From: Clostridiales bacterium | GTDB taxonomy: Bacteria; Bacillota; Clostridia; Peptostreptococcales; Acidaminobacteraceae | Assembly: GCA_016342415.1 (NCBI GenBank) | Contig: JAEIOD010000013.1 | Location: 52,636 to 116,635, forward strand | Length of the DNA stretch: 64,000 bases | Direction: 5' to 3' | In this document: positions 34,154 through 43,866 of the stretch, piece by piece | Numbering within the stretch: position 1 is the first letter of the stretch | How the letters are laid out: every line of letters begins with the position of its first letter | The notes under the pieces: generated by a model | Seen by the model: only the letters and a program-made list of their open reading frames with translations | Told to the model about the DNA's origin: nothing | Databases searched by the model: none | Made by a program: the position numbers and the translations under genes

Positions 34154-36082
34154 TTATATTTCAATTCTATTTCTTCCATTTTCTTTTGCCTTATACATAA
34201 GGTTGTCTGCCTTTTCTATTATATTACCTAAAACCTCTGATTTACCATTATAATCAACAAAAGTCAGCCCACAACTAAAAGTACAAGCAAACCCTAATTC
34301 ACTCTCAATTCTTTCACAAAATATCTTGTTAAGGGTTTCTAGTAATTCTTTGGATTGTTGCAACGTTATGTTTCTCAATAAAATTATAAACTCCTCACCG
34401 CCATATCGGTAAAATGAATCTCTAAATCTTAAACGTTCTAAAAAAGTTGCACCCAATAGTTTTAGTACTTCGTCGCCAATCGCATGTCCGTGTGTGTCAT
34501 TGATATTTTTAAACTTATCTATATCTAACATACCTAGAACCAGGTTTTCATTTTCTTTTAACTCATAACAATAATCTTCATAATTTTCCTTCAATGCTCT
34601 ACGATTTAGCAGACCTGTTAACTCATCATTCAGAGCCATTTGTTCAAAAACATGAGATTTTTTATATTGCATTGTAATATCGTTAATAAAGTAAATTGAG
34701 CTCTCGGTATTTTTAAAAGCTGCTACCTCTTCTCTGAGAGTAATGTAATAAACACGATTAGCTTCTGTTCTTAATATATAAGTAGAATCATCAGCAGCTG
34801 GTAATTTTAATCCATCTGACTCAATATAATTAGAAACTTGATTGTTAAACAGTTCTTTAGCAACATTATTCTCATATAGTAATTTACCACGCTTTGATAC
34901 AACAACTATTGCCTCATTTGATAAGTAGAAAAGGTTCTCAAAAATGATATCTCCTTGTTTTAAGAACAACTTCTGTAAATAAGCTCCACGTTGATATATA
35001 GCAAAAACAATGATGGCTATCAGCATTAATCCAATTATGACAAAAAGTGCCTGATTGTAATAATGCTCTTTAAATAGAACCGTATAATTGTTGACTTCTT
35101 CATTTAAGTCATCTACATGAAATCCCATACCAATGTAGGCATCCCATCCTTCTAAATCATGGACATAAGATATTTTTTCAGATAATATCGTCTCATTCTT
35201 TTTATTGTATGAGTATGTTTGAAAACCGTATCCCTTTTCTTTGATGACCTTCATAAAAAGATTGTGAATCGATTTGCCATCAAAAGAAACAAACTCAGAC
35301 ATTTTCCTGCCAATAAAATCCGAACTTACTGAAACTCGAGCTGTAGAATCGTATTCTGTTACAAAAACATAATTTTCCTTATCTTCATAGTAAACTTGTA
35401 ACCTGTTGTATATACGGTCTTTTAACCTCTCTTGAAGGTCATCATGATAGATGCCTGTTCCAATAATCAAATCAAACTCTGGTAAGTATAAACAATAAGA
35501 CGTCTTTTTTATTGGTTCACCATCTTCAACTTTAGGCCAATAATAATCAACATAAAGCCCATCATCTAACTCCTTTGCTGATACAATTTTTCTTACATAA
35601 TAGTTGCCTTCTACATCTTGGTTGTCATATAGATTTACACCTTCATATTTTGCATCTGCACCCGACCGTATTAAAACACCTTCTGTATCAATTGCAAAAT
35701 ATAGATAGTCTTCATCATCTTTAACAATATTATCAAAAACTGAAATAGCCATTTCTCTTTTTAATTCAAGATCTGTTGTTAATCCAACTTCAGAGTTCGC
35801 AAGTAAATTATAGACATCAAGTACTTTGTTATAAAGAACTTTCTCCTCATTTGATAGCAATTTATTTCTTTCATACTCAATTTCGTCAAGCCTGTTTAGA
35901 ATTTCAGTTTGTAGTTGCATCTTCTTCTCTTGAAGGTTGTACTCGTAAAAAGACTGACTTGCCTCACTCGTTAACTTACTACCACTAATAAGAATATATA
36001 GTCCAACACCAAAAAAACCAACAATCATTATAATGAGTAAATAAATCCAATTTTGAATTATCGCTTTTGCTGATGTCTTCAT
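34154..36082 (-). CDS. Membrane diguanylate cyclase with Cache sensor and PAS-like domain
   Basis: A 642-residue protein. Membrane helices at about 10-32 and 345-365 flank a large outside region with two Cache-like repeats (DLIIGTGIYHDDL and WDAYIGMGFHVDDL). A PAS-like segment follows inside (AIVVVSKRGKLLYENNVAKELF), then a GGDEF domain with DELTGLLNRRAL and the active-site GGEEF. An inhibitory I-site RxxD (RFRD) lies five residues before the motif, so it should make c-di-GMP with product inhibition. The ATG at 36082 has GGAGG; an upstream in-frame start is unlikely. Ligand unknown. Confidence 0.88.
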   Translation of the reverse strand: MKTSAKAIIQNWIYLLIIMIVGFFGVGLYILISGSKLTSEASQSFYEYNLQEKKMQLQTEILNRLDEIEYERNKLLSNEEKVLYNKVLDVYNLLANSEVGLTTDLELKREMAISVFDNIVKDDEDYLYFAIDTEGVLIRSGADAKYEGVNLYDNQDVEGNYYVRKIVSAKELDDGLYVDYYWPKVEDGEPIKKTSYCLYLPEFDLIIGTGIYHDDLQERLKDRIYNRLQVYYEDKENYVFVTEYDSTARVSVSSDFIGRKMSEFVSFDGKSIHNLFMKVIKEKGYGFQTYSYNKKNETILSEKISYVHDLEGWDAYIGMGFHVDDLNEEVNNYTVLFKEHYYNQALFVIIGLMLIAIIVFAIYQRGAYLQKLFLKQGDIIFENLFYLSNEAIVVVSKRGKLLYENNVAKELFNNQVSNYIESDGLKLPAADDSTYILRTEANRVYYITLREEVAAFKNTESSIYFINDITMQYKKSHVFEQMALNDELTGLLNRRALKENYEDYCYELKENENLVLGMLDIDKFKNINDTHGHAIGDEVLKLLGATFLERLRFRDSFYRYGGEEFIILLRNITLQQSKELLETLNKIFCERIESELGFACTFSCGLTFVDYNGKSEVLGNIIEKADNLMYKAKENGRNRIEI

Positions 36083-36200
36083 AACTTTCAATCCTCCACA
36101 GAAATAATATCTTACTTCTATTTTACCTGTATAAAAAATCAAAAGCAAGTTATTGAACACTCTTCTACAACATGCCAAACAATAGTTTTTTTCAATCACT

Positions 36201-36228
36201 AAAAAACCGCAAGATTTCTCCTGCGGTT
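36201..36228 (-). terminator. Rho-independent terminator
   Basis: On the minus strand AACCGCAGG and TTGCGGTT pair around a loop, followed by TTTTTT. It ends the acetate-transporter gene. Confidence 0.75.
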
Positions 36229-36232
36229 AAGA

Positions 36233-36853
36233 TTATTGTCCTATTTTAAATGGTCCCGGTAACGGGTACACTTTTTTACCAAATGCTGTGTTAACAACTA
36301 TTGCCGATGATAAGTATATCGCTACAACACCTGCAACTAATAATCCATAAGCTGGTATCATTGCATATGTCTTCGGTAGAATGCCTAAATCCATTAAAGT
36401 TATAAAAGGCAGTGAAACATCAAGTGCTAAAACCACAATAGTAAGCAGTCTAGTGCTCTTGAAAAATGCCGGTGTCCAAAGAATTAACGCTGAAGTTAAT
36501 ACAATCCATGCCCATCCATCAATATGAGCATCGAGTACAATACCTTTATTAGCCATATTGAACTTTATAATCATTTCCAATCCACCTACTAGCATAAAGA
36601 ATGCACTGAAGAATAAGAAAGTATTTCCACCCGTACTATTGCCGCCTTTTAAATCTAAAAGTGCTACAACGATTTGAACGACAAATCCACCTATTAACCA
36701 ACATCCCAGTAGTGGCAGTGCATCGTGAGTCACTTTGCCTGATAATAAAGCAAAGAAACAGAAACACGCAATTGCTAATGCAACTAAACCAGCTGGAGTT
36801 GGATTTGACCATTCTTTAATTTGATTGTCTTGATTCAATTGTGATTCCCCCAT
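36233..36853 (-). CDS. GPR1/FUN34/YaaH (SatP-type) acetate/succinate transporter
   Basis: A 206-residue membrane protein with six hydrophobic helices. The N-terminal NPTPAGLVALAI is the family signature (NPAPLGL type), and the last helix plus LPGPFKIGQ are intact. Such proteins move acetate or succinate with protons across the cytoplasmic membrane. The ATG at 36853 has no clear ribosome site; a TTG at about codon 7, with GGGGGA upstream, is an alternative start. Monocistronic. Confidence 0.85.
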   Translation of the reverse strand: MGESQLNQDNQIKEWSNPTPAGLVALAIACFCFFALLSGKVTHDALPLLGCWLIGGFVVQIVVALLDLKGGNSTGGNTFLFFSAFFMLVGGLEMIIKFNMANKGIVLDAHIDGWAWIVLTSALILWTPAFFKSTRLLTIVVLALDVSLPFITLMDLGILPKTYAMIPAYGLLVAGVVAIYLSSAIVVNTAFGKKVYPLPGPFKIGQ

Positions 36854-37041
36854 TTTTAATAGCTTTGATATGATTAGTAATCATATTATCGAAGTGTCAG
36901 ATTTGAATATTCTAATCTAACTGCCTGATTGTATCATGTCCATCAAGTGGGTTCAATTGAATTCGTGTAAATTGAATGTACAATTGTTTACAATTTAGTA
37001 ACAACTCCTAATATCAGGTAACGAAAACTTAAATTTCGCAA

Positions 37042-37353
37042 TTAACTCTTTTTTAGCGGCGTGTGTTTAATGAATGTATAATTACCCTTACTCCAGTTCT
37101 CCAGGTTTTGTTTTCTTTCACCATTATCACCATGATCAGGCTGGTTAAAAACATCACTAAGAGATTGACATGGCATCTCTTTACATAATCCGCAATGTTC
37201 CAAATCTTTCTCAGAAGCACACTTTCCAACTGTGCATTCCCCATGAAACATCATGCCTTTTGCCTTTTGGCATCCTGGACAGTTCATCTTTTCTCTCCAA
37301 TCACACTCTTCACAGTAATCACCACATTTAGATATCATTTCTCTATTCATCAT
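37042..37353 (-). CDS. DUF3795 cysteine-rich protein
   Basis: A 103-residue protein with about ten cysteines in the DUF3795 arrangement: CGDYCEECDW, NCPGCQKAKG, CTVGKCASEK and HCGLCKEMPC. It probably binds zinc or an iron-sulfur cluster; function is unknown. GGAGG lies before a TTG-ATG-ATG run, so the exact start is one of the two ATGs (37353 or 37350). The AraC-type gene lies upstream on the same strand with a gap of about 70 bp. Confidence 0.8.
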   Translation of the reverse strand: MMNREMISKCGDYCEECDWREKMNCPGCQKAKGMMFHGECTVGKCASEKDLEHCGLCKEMPCQSLSDVFNQPDHGDNGERKQNLENWSKGNYTFIKHTPLKKS

Positions 37354-37425
37354 CAAACCTCCATCAATTATTTTCTTTAATAATCATACAATGTTTTTTA
37401 TACGATGTATTGGATAAAACCGACA

Positions 37426-38226
37426 TCATTTTTGCCCGAAAACTTTTGTTGGTGATAGACCATAAAACTTCTTAAAGTGACGAATCAAATGGGATTGGTC
37501 GTTAAATCCATAATTATAAGTCATTTCATGCCAGTTATTACTCGAACTATAATGAGATTCTCTTACTATGTTTTGAAATCGTATAATATCAGACATGACT
37601 TTTGGACTTAACCCTATGTAACTATTAAAAAGTCGTTGTAATTGCCTATCACTGATGCAAGTGTTTTCAACAATGCTTTTTTGATCTGTTACGCCCTTTG
37701 TTTTTACAATCAAACTCATGGCAGTCATAACAGTATCATTAATTTTGTCTTGTTCTGATAACCTCTTAATAATGTAACTCTCCATGGTATCTATACGACT
37801 TTCAATAGTTGTATTCATAATATCATACCGAATATCAAATAACGCCTTTAAACAGTTTTCAAGGCTGATATTCATATTTTTGAATGACTTCATCTCTTCA
37901 TTAAAGAATAAATGTGCTGCCCATGGGTAAAATCTTATACCAAACAATTCAGTCGTTTGAGTACCAAACGATGTAAACACCTGATCGAATAAACCGCAAA
38001 ATCCGCAGCCACATTTGCCTGAAACAAGATCCTTTGAGAATATGATATCCATACATCCATCCGCAATAACTCTTGACTCAGAAGGAATTGTATCCTGTCT
38101 CTTCGACAACCAGAAACATTTAATATATGGGGCAAGGATATCTTTGGGTTTAAATTCAAAATAACCATCTGAATGAGAGTCACCAGCAACCATTGGTTGA
38201 AAGTATTTATGAAGATCATATATCAT
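37426..38226 (-). CDS. AraC-family transcriptional regulator
   Basis: A 266-residue protein. The N-terminal half (EFKPKDILAPYIKCFWLSKRQ, VIADGCMDIIF, LFGIRFYPWAAHLFF) matches the DUF6597-type sensor found in AraC proteins. The C-terminal about 100 residues are the double helix-turn-helix ending NYGFNDQSHLIRHFKKFYGLSPTKV. The ATG at 38226 is preferred to 38235, which sits on top of the AGGA site. The target is not visible; the DUF3795 gene downstream is a candidate. Confidence 0.87.
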   Translation of the reverse strand: MIYDLHKYFQPMVAGDSHSDGYFEFKPKDILAPYIKCFWLSKRQDTIPSESRVIADGCMDIIFSKDLVSGKCGCGFCGLFDQVFTSFGTQTTELFGIRFYPWAAHLFFNEEMKSFKNMNISLENCLKALFDIRYDIMNTTIESRIDTMESYIIKRLSEQDKINDTVMTAMSLIVKTKGVTDQKSIVENTCISDRQLQRLFNSYIGLSPKVMSDIIRFQNIVRESHYSSSNNWHEMTYNYGFNDQSHLIRHFKKFYGLSPTKVFGQK

Positions 38227-38321
38227 AACGCACATCCTATCTTTATTAAAAGTATCATCAATATTATATCATATGTTATCCACTCAGATACCCAATTGCG
38301 GACCATTAACCACGAGCGACG

Positions 38322-38351
38322 GAACCCATATGACTTAAATCATATGGGTTC
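38322..38351. terminator. 12-bp hairpin after the MerR-GGDEF gene
   Basis: GAACCCATATGA (38322-38333) and TCATATGGGTTC (38340-38351) are perfectly complementary around a 6-nt loop. No T run follows, so it may be a processing or weak termination site. Confidence 0.45.
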
Positions 38352-38370
38352 AATACTGTATTATAAATGT

Positions 38371-39309
38371 TTAATAGTTAACCAATAGATATTGATCTCT
38401 ACCATTTCTCTTAGCATCAATCAACGCTTTGGCACTTTGATCTTTAAGTTTTGCGATATGTATCGGTTTCTTACCATATGCAATACCACATGAAGAAGTG
38501 ACAGTTGTACCACATCCGATAGTTGAATATTCAAATGATCTTATTTCTTTAAGTGACATCTCCACGCAGTCTATAACCTTTTGAGTATCCGAATTTTTCA
38601 AGAAAATACTAAACTCATCTCCACCTAAACGTGCAATAAGATTTTCATTAATTGACTCTGCCAAAAGAGGTTTCATATTTTGAACTATCAGTGACATAAC
38701 ATTTTGAATAACCAAATCTCCTACTTCAAATCCATAAAAATCGTTCACATGCATAAATTTATCAATGTCAAAAGTAACGAAGTGATAAGTATCATTGTTA
38801 TCATGTTCTAATATTTCCTCAATTTTCTCCATAAACATATCTCTGTTCATTAATTCTTTTAAATCAACTATGGCACCTTTTTTGTTTTGTTTTTCACTTG
38901 TCATTGTAATACTCCTTTCCCAATCTAGCAGTTTGTGTATTGAAGGAAAAGTTCTAGGTGATTGTTTTTCCAATAAATTAATCATTCGATTGGTCATTAA
39001 AAGACTTGATTTGATATCATCCGATTCTTTAGTAAGAGATACTTCTCGGTCTTTTAACAACTCAACAAAATCATTTAATCCAATGGGTTCAGCAAGTATC
39101 TCTCCAATAGAAGACAAGGTAAAACCTAGTTTTCTTAAAAATTGTATTTTATCAAGTTCAACGATTTGATTTTCACTATAGCATCTGTAACCGTTATCTT
39201 CATTAACTTCAATCGGACTGAACAACTTGATCTTATCATAGTGTCTTAACATCCTCTTTGAAATCCCAGTGAGTTCAGAGAACTCACCGATAAAATACTT
39301 ATTAGTCAT
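38371..39309 (-). CDS. MerR-type DNA-binding domain fused to a GGDEF domain
   Basis: A 312-residue cytoplasmic protein. Residues about 5-75 are a MerR helix-turn-helix and wing (IGEFSELTGISKRMLRHYDKIKLFSPIEVNEDNGYRCYS), about 80-125 a coiled coil, and about 145-312 a GGDEF domain with FDIDKFMHVND and an intact LGGDEF motif. No RxxD I-site is seen at the usual place. It would join promoter control with c-di-GMP synthesis or binding in one protein. AGAGG precedes the ATG. No obvious target operon is adjacent. Confidence 0.85.
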   Translation of the reverse strand: MTNKYFIGEFSELTGISKRMLRHYDKIKLFSPIEVNEDNGYRCYSENQIVELDKIQFLRKLGFTLSSIGEILAEPIGLNDFVELLKDREVSLTKESDDIKSSLLMTNRMINLLEKQSPRTFPSIHKLLDWERSITMTSEKQNKKGAIVDLKELMNRDMFMEKIEEILEHDNNDTYHFVTFDIDKFMHVNDFYGFEVGDLVIQNVMSLIVQNMKPLLAESINENLIARLGGDEFSIFLKNSDTQKVIDCVEMSLKEIRSFEYSTIGCGTTVTSSCGIAYGKKPIHIAKLKDQSAKALIDAKRNGRDQYLLVNY

Positions 39310-39498
39310 CTTATTACCTCTTCCAGTGAATAAATGCTTGTTTACAACCTTTACTTTTCTTCTCTTAATTGGAGTATATAGCTTGACACAGTGTTAAGGT
39401 CAACACTTATTTAAGTTTATCACAAATACATATATTCATAGAATAAATCTGACAAATTTAGAAAACCCACACAAAAGTATGGGTTCAATGTTATATTC

Positions 39499-40329
39499 TT
39501 AAAGCCTATCTACCAACCTAAAAATGATGAGTTCCTGTAAATCAAAAATAGTTTTTGAATCCCCTGTATAACTGATTGTTCTAGGTTCTGGTCTAGTCAC
39601 ACCCGGAATAAGTGCAGCAACTTCTGCCATATTGGAATCTTTGAAATCAATCTCCATAGTGATTGGTTCGGTTAATTTAAATGGCTTTATTTTATCGGTT
39701 TTCTCCAATGCTTTTTTAACTCCATCATAAATGAGTTCTCTAGCTTTAGTTGGATGAATTGATAACGCTGAAAATCTGGACAACCCTTTTTTAACGATAA
39801 TGGTTTCAGTTTCTGGAATAAAACTATTTACCTCTTCAGCCAGTGCTTGATCACCAACAACTGCTATCAAAGGTGCATTATAATGACCTGCTATCACAGC
39901 ATTTAATATGGCTTCCGTATTCATGGTTATACCATTCATTCTAATATTATATATTTTTCTACCATTGTATGTATGATCGATAACACCATTAAAGCTTTGC
40001 CCCGCTCCAGCATGACCAAATATAATCACTGCATCAAAACCTTCTTCTATCATTTGCATTTGTAAGCTAGACCTCATTGCCCCACTGATCAATTGTGCTT
40101 TAGGATGTAAATCCTCAAGAATAATATTTTCCATATCTGCATGTGCATCACAAACAACTATTTCTTTTGCACCAAAATCTAAACAAGCTTGAATTGCAGC
40201 ATTCACATCTTCAGCCAATCTTTTTCTAGCGATGTTAAAATCATGTCCTTTTCTTGATGTTTGATGACTGCTGACAACACCTTCCATGCCTTCAATATCT
40301 GCTGATATATAAACCTTTTTAATACTCAT
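39499..40329 (-). CDS. M55-family D-aminopeptidase (DppA-like)
   Basis: A 276-residue zinc peptidase removing D-amino acids from D-Ala-containing peptides. Seen: the N-terminal metal motif SADIEGMEG (Asp11, Glu13), DAHAD (His63), GHAGAG (His106) and a Glu in MNTEAILNAVIAG (about 136), the family's metal and catalytic residues. The usual DppA length is about 274. AGGCGG precedes the ATG. It follows the SnoaL-like gene by 14 bp and is probably co-transcribed. It may recycle cell-wall peptide fragments. Confidence 0.9.
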   Translation of the reverse strand: MSIKKVYISADIEGMEGVVSSHQTSRKGHDFNIARKRLAEDVNAAIQACLDFGAKEIVVCDAHADMENIILEDLHPKAQLISGAMRSSLQMQMIEEGFDAVIIFGHAGAGQSFNGVIDHTYNGRKIYNIRMNGITMNTEAILNAVIAGHYNAPLIAVVGDQALAEEVNSFIPETETIIVKKGLSRFSALSIHPTKARELIYDGVKKALEKTDKIKPFKLTEPITMEIDFKDSNMAEVAALIPGVTRPEPRTISYTGDSKTIFDLQELIIFRLVDRL

Positions 40330-40343
40330 ATTAAACCGCCTGT

Positions 40344-40691
40344 CTATAGTTTGCCTTTGGTAAACCTAATGGTACTGATTAATCCAGTTTCATTTACATC
40401 GTAAATTGCTATGGCTTCAAATGTATCATTTGTTTCATCATAATGAATCACTTCATGATCAATTATGGTTCTGTTTAGCACCATACGATTTTTTAGTGTA
40501 CATTTCAGATGGATATTCTTAAACTTTTCTATAAATATCTTACGCATTTCATCTTTTCCCTTATACAAGACTTTGTCCGCATCAATATCAATTGCAATCA
40601 CATCTTCTGTATACCACTCTAAAAATGCATCAACATCTCTATTATTGTATGCTTCCAATTGACCTTGTGCAGCTTTTTCAAATATATCCAT
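40344..40691 (-). CDS. SnoaL-like/NTF2-fold protein
   Basis: A 115-residue cone-shaped alpha+beta-barrel protein of the nuclear-transport-factor-2-like superfamily: AYNNRDVDAFLEWYTEDVIAIDI at residues 15-37 and a final strand region DVNETGLISTIRFTKGKL. Members are ligand-binding or enzymatic; function here is unknown. A GGGGG site precedes the ATG. It is upstream of and close to the M55 aminopeptidase gene. Confidence 0.8.
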   Translation of the reverse strand: MDIFEKAAQGQLEAYNNRDVDAFLEWYTEDVIAIDIDADKVLYKGKDEMRKIFIEKFKNIHLKCTLKNRMVLNRTIIDHEVIHYDETNDTFEAIAIYDVNETGLISTIRFTKGKL

Positions 40692-40837
40692 AGTTTCCCC
40701 CTAGCTTCGTTATACCATTATAAACATTTTATCATATACCCAACTCGAAATTCGACAGTTTTCAAAAAAAGTTTAGAGTCCCTAAGTAATACTTAATTGT
40801 TTATAAAACGAATTCGAATATATAGTTGTCTTGATCA

Positions 40838-40873
40838 CAAAAAAAATGACTCTCAACTATCTGAAAGTCATCT
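40838..40873 (-). terminator. Terminator of the MerR gene
   Basis: On the minus strand GATGACTTTCA...TGAGAGTCAT is followed by eight T. Confidence 0.7.
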
Positions 40874-40875
40874 TG

Positions 40876-41700
40876 TCATCTTTTTTGTTTAACAGGAATT
40901 TGTATTTCAGTAATATAATCAAGCTCTGATTTAGCAGCCCATACATCTACTAGAGGTACTTCTATAGCATTCCCATCGGGTTCTAAATCATGTTTCTTCA
41001 TATACTCGAACATTTTCTTATAAGTGATATACGATGTATAAAACGGCCCATGATGATGGCAACAGATATAGTTTTGAGATGGTAAAACTGTCATATGCTC
41101 ATCACTAATCTCTTCGGTTACAAAGTCAAAAACACTTAAATAATGCGCTTCTTCAAATAAAACACTTTCTATGGATTTGATAACACAAAATTTACTGTAT
41201 ACAGCACCATACAAAGATGGGTGATCATCCAATAATATTTTTAATTGTAGCATCGCAGCATCATATGGTTCCCTTTGAGTATGATCAATGTCAACTTTAA
41301 ACATTGTTCGCATAGGCTTTTTTATTATTTGAATGTCTTCATAATGCTCTATCTCCTGGTAATAAGACATGTAATCAATACGGTTATCGAGAACTTTAAT
41401 CGTCTTCTCAATCTGATGTAACTTGATTTTCAGTTCCTCTTTTTGTTGATTCAACAACTGCAAACCCGACGCATGTGAAGGAGATGACAAATAACCTTTG
41501 ATTGATTTGAGATCCAAACCGGAATCTTTTAGCATCAGTATTAACTCTAATTTGTCGGTATCATCATAAGTATAATAACGATATAGATTATCTTCACTGT
41601 AACTCGGTTTAAGCAGATCAATTTGATCATAATAAATCAATGTTTGTTTTGATATCCCAAAATATTTTGCGACATGACCGATTCTTATTTTACCCTTCAT
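40876..41700 (-). CDS. MerR-family regulator with GyrI-like ligand-binding domain (BltR-like)
   Basis: A 274-residue activator. Residues about 4-70 are the MerR helix-turn-helix (IGHVAKYFGISKQTLIYYDQIDLLKPSYSEDNLYRYYT), about 75-115 a dimerising coiled coil, and the rest a GyrI/BltR-type effector domain that binds hydrophobic drugs. It is divergent from a MATE pump whose promoter has the 19-bp spacer and palindrome expected for MerR control, so it almost certainly activates that pump. AAGGAG precedes the ATG. Confidence 0.88.
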   Translation of the reverse strand: MKGKIRIGHVAKYFGISKQTLIYYDQIDLLKPSYSEDNLYRYYTYDDTDKLELILMLKDSGLDLKSIKGYLSSPSHASGLQLLNQQKEELKIKLHQIEKTIKVLDNRIDYMSYYQEIEHYEDIQIIKKPMRTMFKVDIDHTQREPYDAAMLQLKILLDDHPSLYGAVYSKFCVIKSIESVLFEEAHYLSVFDFVTEEISDEHMTVLPSQNYICCHHHGPFYTSYITYKKMFEYMKKHDLEPDGNAIEVPLVDVWAAKSELDYITEIQIPVKQKR

Positions 41701-41710
41701 AAAAAACTCC

Positions 41711-41741
41711 TTGACGTTATAGTTACTATATCCTTTATTAT
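41711..41741 (+). promoter_or_regulatory. MerR-type promoter of the MATE gene
   Basis: TTGACG (41711-41716) and TATTAT (41736-41741) are separated by an over-long 19-bp spacer that contains the perfect palindrome TATAGTTACTATA (41718-41730). This is the classic layout activated by MerR-family DNA distortion. Confidence 0.75.
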
Positions 41742-41765
41742 ATCATTATGTAAAGGAGGTGTCCT

Positions 41766-43124
41766 ATGAAAATTCAAAATTGGACATACAGTAAATTAAT
41801 CGGTTATGTTTTTCCATCCATACTTAGTATTCTATTTGTTTCGCTTTATACCATTGTAGATGGTTTGTTCATATCTAGATATGTTGGTACAGCTGCACTC
41901 GCTGCTGTTAATATTGTTTACCCCATCTATAATTTTGCATTTGGCATATCCATTATGATCTGTGTAGGGGGTAGTGTTTTAGTAGCCATCAGTTTAGGGG
42001 CAAAACAATATAAAACCGCTAATAACGATTTTTCACTAGTCAATCTTGTGATGTTAATTGTAAGTCTTGCAACAACTCTAGCAGGTCTTATTTACATTAA
42101 TCCACTACTAAATTTGTTAGGTTTAACAGACCAACTGATGGGACATGGAAAAATTTATGCTCAACTGCTTTTAATCTCAATGCCTTTTTTAACCGTAAAA
42201 ATTGGATTTGAGTACTTCTTAAGAGTTGATCACAATGCAACTCTCAGTTTTATTGTAACGTTATCAGGTGGCATCATTAACATTGTCTTAGACTACTTAT
42301 TCGTCGCGGTTTTTAACTGGGGGGTTACAGGTGCTGGATTGGCAACTCTTTCTGGAATTATTATCTCATCTATCATGGGATTATATTATTTTATTAAATA
42401 TGCAAAACATTTAAAATTTATATTACCTAAGTGGCGCTGGAAAGTCTTATTGCTTGTATGTAAAAATGGATTATCCGAACTGGTCACAGAAGCTTCTGCT
42501 GGAGTTGTTGTTATTTTATTCAACTACAAATTGATTGAGTATGCCGGAACATCTAGCGTCGCAGCATATACAACACTTTTGTATATCTTTTATGTTTTTA
42601 AATCAATAAGCATGGGCATCACAATAGGTACTCAACCTATTATCAGTTTTAATCTTGGTTTAAAGTCATATAAGACTATTAAGGATTTATTCTTAAAATC
42701 AACGGTTTTTATTGGCAGCATATCACTAATAGTTTTTATGATCATGCAAATTCATGGAGAGTTTCTAATTAAAATTTTTATCACAAATGATCATCACACC
42801 ACTCAACTGGCTTTAAATGGTCTAACCATTTACTCTTTCAGTTTACTCTTTAGTGGTTTGAATATATTTGGTATAGGTTACTTAAATGCAGTAAATGATG
42901 GGAAAAAGGCCGTTCTAATATCATTTGCAAAACCACTTTGTTTTATGATTCCAACACTTTATTTACTGTCTGATGTATTCGGTTTGGATGGCATATGGAT
43001 GACTGTTCCCGCCGCTGAAGTATGTACTTTCTTATTGATATTATCTTTTCTAATAAAAGATAATATTTTAACCGATCAGTTATATGATTATAAACAGTAT
43101 GTGTCGCTAGAAAATGCAATATAA
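41766..43124 (+). CDS. MATE-family multidrug/cation efflux transporter
   Basis: A 452-residue protein with twelve hydrophobic helices of the MATE (MepA/NorM-like) fold. The start NWTYSKLIGYVFPSILSILFVSLYTIVDGLFISRYVG and the repeated half (FVFKSISMGITIGTQPIISFNLG) are typical. It exports drugs or cationic compounds using Na+ or H+. AAAGGAGGT precedes the ATG. Expression is very likely controlled by the divergent BltR-like regulator. Confidence 0.9.
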   Translation: MKIQNWTYSKLIGYVFPSILSILFVSLYTIVDGLFISRYVGTAALAAVNIVYPIYNFAFGISIMICVGGSVLVAISLGAKQYKTANNDFSLVNLVMLIVSLATTLAGLIYINPLLNLLGLTDQLMGHGKIYAQLLLISMPFLTVKIGFEYFLRVDHNATLSFIVTLSGGIINIVLDYLFVAVFNWGVTGAGLATLSGIIISSIMGLYYFIKYAKHLKFILPKWRWKVLLLVCKNGLSELVTEASAGVVVILFNYKLIEYAGTSSVAAYTTLLYIFYVFKSISMGITIGTQPIISFNLGLKSYKTIKDLFLKSTVFIGSISLIVFMIMQIHGEFLIKIFITNDHHTTQLALNGLTIYSFSLLFSGLNIFGIGYLNAVNDGKKAVLISFAKPLCFMIPTLYLLSDVFGLDGIWMTVPAAEVCTFLLILSFLIKDNILTDQLYDYKQYVSLENAI

Positions 43125-43207
43125 AATAATGGGGATTAATCCCATTCATATCATCTTAGGTTTATTTAATCCATATTGAGGTATAAATAAGATAAGGAGA
43201 TATGCTT

Positions 43208-43858
43208 ATGAAATCAGTATTTAGAAAATCAATTGAATTGAACAAAAAAATCGAAAAGTTTTTAGATATCATATCCAATAGTTTATTATTACTCGAAAAA
43301 GCAACTAAATTTTACCTTCAAGAAGACCACACTTCTTTTGACGAAACTCTTAACAGAATTGTCGTCTTGGAAAGTGACGCCGACGAATTGGAAACGGATA
43401 TAAAAATAACATTATACAAATATATGTTGTTACCTGATGCCAGAGCTGATGTGCTTTCACTCATAAAAAGTTTAGACAATATTATAGATGATGCTGAACA
43501 GATTACAAAGGAGCTTAATATTCAAAAGCCAGTCTTCCCAAAGGAGCTTCATCAGCAAATTATTGAGTTAACAAGTAGTACAATTCAATCTGCTGATTCT
43601 CTTTTATTAGCCACTAGGTCTTTCTTAGGAGAGCTTCATTTAGTGTCTTCTTATATTAGTAAAATAAACTTTTTTGAACATGAAGCTGACATTCTTCAAG
43701 ATAAGATCGGTTATGCCATATTTAATGACAACTTAGTTATAGATCTTGCTGAAAAACTTCAGCTGAATTATTTTATTACTAAGATTGCCGGGATATCAGA
43801 CGAGGCCGAACAGATAGGAGAAAAACTCACAATATTCACCATCAAAAGAGAGATATAG
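43208..43858 (+). CDS. DUF47 (PhoU-like) phosphate-transport accessory protein
   Basis: A 216-residue all-helical protein of the DUF47/PhoU-related family, with acidic metal-binding-type repeats (LESDADELETDI and FEHEADILQDKI). These proteins are almost always encoded beside PiT permeases and are thought to modulate them. The ATG at 43208 is chosen because AAGGAG lies 8 bp upstream; the ATG at 43202 would be too close. The PiT gene follows after 8 bp. Confidence 0.88.
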   Translation: MKSVFRKSIELNKKIEKFLDIISNSLLLLEKATKFYLQEDHTSFDETLNRIVVLESDADELETDIKITLYKYMLLPDARADVLSLIKSLDNIIDDAEQITKELNIQKPVFPKELHQQIIELTSSTIQSADSLLLATRSFLGELHLVSSYISKINFFEHEADILQDKIGYAIFNDNLVIDLAEKLQLNYFITKIAGISDEAEQIGEKLTIFTIKREI

Positions 43859-43866
43859 GTGATTTA

